In this document: piece by piece, positions 61,765 to 64,000 of the stretch | Position numbering within the stretch: the first letter of the stretch is position 1 | How the letters are laid out: each line of letters begins with the position of its first letter | Assembly: GCA_018335855.1 (NCBI GenBank) | Contig: JAGXRM010000007.1 | Coordinates: 62,001 to 126,000 of the forward strand | DNA from: Clostridiales bacterium | Lineage (GTDB): Bacteria; Bacillota; Dethiobacteria; Dethiobacterales; Dethiobacteraceae | Length of the DNA stretch: 64,000 nt | Direction: 5' to 3' | Translations under genes and position numbers: made by a program | Notes under the pieces: model-generated | The model's database searches: none | Told to the model about the DNA's origin: nothing | Seen by the model: the letters and a program-made list of their open reading frames with translations, nothing else

Positions 61765-64000
61765 TGGAACGGGAAATCAGATTATTAGAATTTCATAAAA
61801 TTCGTTCGATACTGGCTGATGGTACAATCACGCCGATGGGACGGGAACTGGCTGAAGACGTTACGCCTACGGCCGACTTGTCATTGGCTTTACGCTGGCA
61901 GCGGGAAACCAGTGAGGCTGTATCCCTGCTGACCCGTCATGCTGTAAACCTGGAAGTAATTCCTGACCTGCGCCGGCCTCTGGGTTTAGCCTGCCGCGGC
62001 AGTATGTTGCCGGAGGAACAATTACTTGGAGTGTTAAAACTGCTTAACGCGGCAACCCGGCTGAAAACATACTTTAAAGAAAAGGAAGGGTTCCCGGTTT
62101 TATCGGGGCTGGCCGAGGAAATGGCCGTACTTCCCCAACTGCGGGAAGACCTTCGTAATACCATAGATGATGACGGTCGCCTGCGCGACACTGCCAGTCC
62201 GGAACTGCACCGCTTGCGCCGGGCCATAATAACCGGGGAACGGGATCTGCGTGAACGCTTTGATAAATTTATCCGCAATACATCCAACCAAAAGATGTTG
62301 CAGGAGAGCTTAATCACCGTTCGCGGAGACAGATTGGTGGTGCCAATCCGGCAGGAATACCGAAATCAGGTGCCAGGTGTCGTTCATGACCAGTCTGCCA
62401 GCGGCGCCACGCTCTTTATTGAGCCGCTCTGGGCCTTGGAGACCAATAATAAACTGGCTGAATACCGCAGAGATGCTGAGCGGGAGCGGGACCGGATTCT
62501 TACCCGACTCTCCCAGTGGGTTGGCGCCGAGGAAGAAGCGCTGCGCCTGACGCTGACATTATACGCTGAACTGGATTTTATCCTGGCCAAGGGCAGACTG
62601 AGCCTGGGCCAAAAAGGGGTGGAGCCCCGGTTAAATGACGTGGGCTATATCAATCTCATTGCCGGCCGTCACCCGCTTCTTACCGGGGACGTAGTGCCCA
62701 TATCCCTGGAAATGGGAGAATCGTTACGTACTCTGGTCATCACCGGCCCTAACACCGGTGGTAAAACAGTAACGCTAAAAACAGTAGGACTCTTTGCCCT
62801 CATGGCACAAAGCGGACTTCATGTCCCGGCGTCAGAGGGAACGACGGTCTCAGTTTTCCCCCGCATCTTTGCCGATATCGGCGATGAGCAGAATATTGAA
62901 CAATCATTATCCACCTTTTCCGGTCACCTGAAAAATATCATTAATATCATCGCAGACCTTGTTCCCGGAGCGCTTGTTTTACTGGACGAAGTAGGAGCCG
63001 GAACGGACCCCACCGAAGGTGCCGGGCTGGCCATGTCAATACTGGAAACCCTGCACGACGCCGGAGCAGTCACTGTGGCAACCACCCACTACAGCCAGCT
63101 TAAAGCCTTCGCCTACATAACCGAAGGGATGGAGAACGCTTCAGTGGAGTTTGACGTAGCCACACTGCGCCCTACGTATCAACTGTTAGTCGGGGTTCCC
63201 GGCCTAAGCAACGCTTTTGCCATCGCCTCCCGGCTGGGGCTTCCTGAACATGTGATTACCCGGGGCAAGGAATTTCTTTCCCATGAAGAGACCCGTCTGG
63301 AAGAAGTGGTGGCTGACCTCGTCGCAGACCGCAGGCGGCTGGAATTAGTATCACAACTGGCGGAGACGGAACGGAAGGAAACCCAGACCATTCTTGCCCA
63401 AACAAGACGGGAGCGGGAAACACTGGAGAACCGCCGTGAAGAAATCCTTGATAAAGCCCGGACGGAAGCACAGGAATTGGTAAACAGAGCGAAAAGGGAA
63501 TCGCAGCAGTTATTAAAGCAATTGCGTAAAATGGCTGCGCAACAGGTAGCTCCCGATGAAGAACAGATACAACTGGCATCCGAAACACTAAAGCAACTCG
63601 GGGAAGACGTGGACGACGCGTTGCCGCGTGCACCCCGTCCCCGTCTTTCGCCGGATGCGCTGGTTCCCGGCAGAGAAGTTTATGTAAACAGCCTGGGCCA
63701 GAAGGGAATTGTGGCCCAGGCTGACGGCAAAACAGCCTATGTTCTTGTGGGATCCATGAGAATCACTGTAGATGTTACCGATCTTTCCCCGGCCGGACCC
63801 AGCAAAGAAAAAGCCAAACCGGCTATTACCGGCCTGGCCTTATTTGCCCGGTATGATGTCTCCCGGGAACTGGATTTGCGTGGTCTGACTCTGGACGAAG
63901 CCATTGTTAAAACAGACGCCTATCTGGACGACGCTGCCGTAGCCGACTTAAAAGAAGTCCTCTTGATCCACGGCAAAGGCACCGGCCGCCTCCGCACCGG
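61764..64000 (+). CDS. mutS2: MutS2 (endonuclease MutS2), 3' truncated by the window
   Basis: 745 codons are visible and the frame is still open at the edge. MutS-family ATPase core: Walker A ITGPNTGGKTVTLKTVGLF, Walker B LVLLDEVGAGTDPTEGAGL, and TTHYSQLKAFA. A coiled coil follows (KARTEAQELVNRAKRESQQL) and the Smr nuclease domain begins at LDLRGLTLDEAI with LLIHGKGTGRLR. The family suppresses recombination and splits collided ribosomes. ATG 61764 is six bases after GGAAGGG. Confidence 0.95.
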   Translation, partial: MEREIRLLEFHKIRSILADGTITPMGRELAEDVTPTADLSLALRWQRETSEAVSLLTRHAVNLEVIPDLRRPLGLACRGSMLPEEQLLGVLKLLNAATRLKTYFKEKEGFPVLSGLAEEMAVLPQLREDLRNTIDDDGRLRDTASPELHRLRRAIITGERDLRERFDKFIRNTSNQKMLQESLITVRGDRLVVPIRQEYRNQVPGVVHDQSASGATLFIEPLWALETNNKLAEYRRDAERERDRILTRLSQWVGAEEEALRLTLTLYAELDFILAKGRLSLGQKGVEPRLNDVGYINLIAGRHPLLTGDVVPISLEMGESLRTLVITGPNTGGKTVTLKTVGLFALMAQSGLHVPASEGTTVSVFPRIFADIGDEQNIEQSLSTFSGHLKNIINIIADLVPGALVLLDEVGAGTDPTEGAGLAMSILETLHDAGAVTVATTHYSQLKAFAYITEGMENASVEFDVATLRPTYQLLVGVPGLSNAFAIASRLGLPEHVITRGKEFLSHEETRLEEVVADLVADRRRLELVSQLAETERKETQTILAQTRRERETLENRREEILDKARTEAQELVNRAKRESQQLLKQLRKMAAQQVAPDEEQIQLASETLKQLGEDVDDALPRAPRPRLSPDALVPGREVYVNSLGQKGIVAQADGKTAYVLVGSMRITVDVTDLSPAGPSKEKAKPAITGLALFARYDVSRELDLRGLTLDEAIVKTDAYLDDAAVADLKEVLLIHGKGTGRLRT

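Overview
The window reads as a chromosomal segment of an endospore-forming, anaerobic Gram-positive bacterium (Clostridia or a close Firmicutes relative). Sporulation is shown by spoIIGA, sigE, sigG, a YlmC/YmxH PRC-barrel gene and ytxC. Anaerobic life is suggested by the class III ribonucleotide reductase pair nrdD/nrdG and the redox regulator rex. Firmicutes regulation is shown by T-box leaders on ileS and pheST, an L20-type leader on infC and a PyrR gene. The species cannot be named from the sequence.

Region by region. (1) 1-5.9 kb: end of the division and cell wall cluster murG-murB-murA-ftsQ-ftsA-ftsZ; murC is absent from the stretch shown. (2) 6.2-9.4 kb: spoIIGA-sigE, sigG, a small secreted or membrane protein and ylmC. 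(3) 9.4-12.5 kb: an nrdR-nrdD-nrdG operon behind a consensus promoter carrying two NrdR boxes. (4) 12.5-17.1 kb: the ylm cluster pgeF, a HlyD-like adaptor, ylmE, sepF, ylmG, ylmH, divIVA. (5) 17.2-24.1 kb: T-box-ileS, DUF5665, yteA, lspA, lgt, rluD, pyrR. (6) 24.1-34.6 kb: a solitary DNA methyltransferase, DUF169, an acyl-CoA ligase, an MFS carrier, a frameshifted cysteine-motif mini-gene, a histidine kinase with a stand-alone receiver, DUF421, mnmM, a QueG-like Fe-S protein, a polyprenyl diphosphate synthase and rex. (7) 34.6-35.2 kb: five tRNA genes (Asp, Phe, Gly, Cys, Leu). (8) 35.2-45.4 kb: an accessory region starting at the tRNA-Leu 3' end, part of which is duplicated 0.7 kb downstream. 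It holds a glycosyltransferase/methyltransferase cassette, an anion transporter, two complete toxin-antitoxin pairs, a lone AbrB-type protein and a toxin fragment, closed by a tRNA-Val gene. (9) 45.5-64 kb: DUF1540, ytxC, DUF445, thrS, infC-rpmI-rplT, a Trk/Ktr potassium system, a SpoU methyltransferase, yqzL-T-box-pheST, zapA, cvpA, a polX lacking its polymerase residues, DUF421 with a glutamine-rich partner, an alkyladenine glycosylase and the start of mutS2.

Most of the window is conserved core genome. The unusual content is the tRNA-adjacent accessory region (two GT-D-like proteins, one without the catalytic acidic motif), the degenerate PolX, an AbrB-type antitoxin paired with a RelE-type toxin, two families of palindromic intergenic repeats, and several genes whose ribosome binding site points to a non-standard start (ATT or CTG). 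I did not find CRISPR arrays, rRNA, transposase genes or a clearly new multi-gene defence system. The best candidate for an undescribed system is the GT-D/methyltransferase/GT4/GT-D cassette at 36.1-40.0 kb.
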